A stretch of DNA of 64,000 nucleotides, from assembly GCF_000379725.1 (NCBI RefSeq), contig NZ_KB903632.1, forward strand, positions 62,001-126,000, written 5' to 3'. Under the pieces are notes generated by a model that saw only the letters and a list, made by a program, of their open reading frames with translations, did no database searches and was not told the origin of the DNA. Source of the DNA: Cytophaga aurantiaca DSM 3654 (lineage in GTDB: Bacteria; Bacteroidota; Bacteroidia; Cytophagales; Cytophagaceae). This document shows, piece by piece, positions 63,535-64,000 of the stretch (the stretch's first letter is position 1; every line of letters starts with the position of its first letter). Both the position numbers and the translations under genes were made by a program.

Positions 63535-64000
63535 ATGAAAAAAATCCCCCTGTTTCTCTCATTATTCTGTAGTTTCCACCTCCTTTTCGCCCAAACCGGG
63601 ATGCTGGAAAACTTCAACGACAATTTACTGGATCCGAATTGGAAAAGTGTTCCCGCAGGAAAGTTTACGTTTACTGAATCATCCAGTCAATTGGCAGTAG
63701 CAACTTCTGCAGTAGGTCCGGGCTGGGAGAACTTCGAATACAGCTTTAGCTCTGTAAATCTAACAAGCAACCCAACTGTTACAATCAAAATAAAAAACAG
63801 TACAGCATTAACACTTCGAATAGACCTCGTTGATATCAATGGAAAATCAACAAATGCAAGTCCGGTATCAAAATCAGTTGCCATCAATGGTTCACTAACA
63901 ACACTTACCTACGACTTTACAAATAAGTTTAGCCAGTCTGATGGAGCAACGGTTGATAAAACAAAAATCAGCAAAGTGGTTTTCTTTATTAATCCGGGTG
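63535..64000 (+). CDS. Secreted protein with possible carbohydrate-binding fold (N-terminal part; continues past right edge)
   Basis: An open frame from ATG 63535 runs to the end of the window (155 residues). Signal peptide KKIPLFLSLFCSFHLLFAQ. The following domain reads MLENFNDNLLDPNWKSVPA then a beta-sandwich with TVTIKIKNSTALTLRIDLVD and KTKISKVVFFINPG, resembling CBM11/galactose-binding-type folds placed at the N-terminus of extracellular glycanases in this phylum. The catalytic part, if any, lies outside the window, so the enzyme type cannot be stated. Confidence 0.8.
   Translation, partial: MKKIPLFLSLFCSFHLLFAQTGMLENFNDNLLDPNWKSVPAGKFTFTESSSQLAVATSAVGPGWENFEYSFSSVNLTSNPTVTIKIKNSTALTLRIDLVDINGKSTNASPVSKSVAINGSLTTLTYDFTNKFSQSDGATVDKTKISKVVFFINPG

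Overview
The window reads as one contiguous piece of an AT-rich Bacteroidota chromosome. Evidence: secreted proteins with type IX secretion (T9SS) features, TAnnTTTG-type promoters, a Bacteroidota-style Cys-rich N-terminal domain family, 7TM-DISM and PAS histidine kinases, DUF1573 and bbp2 porin proteins, and almost no Shine-Dalgarno signals. Gene content and style are closest to Cytophaga (C. hutchinsonii or a close relative); that species call is inference, not a search result.

Layout. 0-8 kb: the N-terminal 1051 residues of a giant secreted repeat protein running off the left edge (minus strand), a decayed P-type ATPase remnant, then a stress cluster (two-domain UspA, Hsp20, PEP synthase). 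8-25 kb: mostly housekeeping (DinB-like, two beta-propeller lipoproteins, tRNA-His, dihydroorotase, DEAD helicase, glycerophosphodiesterase with GlpD, DUF1573 protein, TrpS, phosphohexomutase, dienelactone hydrolase), ending in a 1-kb gene-free tract with a same-strand cluster of near-consensus DnaA boxes. 25-34 kb: serine biosynthesis in two genes (a SerB-SerA fusion, then SerC), an overlapping MaoC-bestrophin-histidine kinase run, an aminotransferase, and a SAM-I-type riboswitch with a clear promoter that precedes only a tiny unknown ORF. 34-47 kb: PAS kinase, RHH/PIN toxin-antitoxin pair, UbiB-like kinase with TetR regulator, a family of tandem Cys-ribbon membrane proteins, a GH16 lipoprotein, duplicated PAS-LuxR regulators, a T9SS cargo protein, and a tRNA-like RNA gene with its own promoter and terminator. 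47-54 kb: Lrp regulator and a complete suf Fe-S operon (sufB-C-D-S-E-T) followed by a bacilliredoxin. 54-64 kb: paralogous small secreted proteins, DUF2079 membrane protein, WG-repeat protein, TylF-like methyltransferase, 2OG-Fe(II) oxygenase, PAS kinase with bbp2 porin, methyltransferase, cold-shock protein, and the 5' part of a secreted protein with a possible sugar-binding fold.

The least explained feature is a set of intergenic inverted-repeat spacers in several unrelated sequence families (CTAG-type, TTTTAAGT-type and others). They often fill the space from a stop codon to the next start codon, including inside the suf and ser operons. The other strong leads are the tRNA-like RNA at 46.7-46.9 kb, the orphan SAM riboswitch, and the DnaA-box cluster at 25.1 kb.
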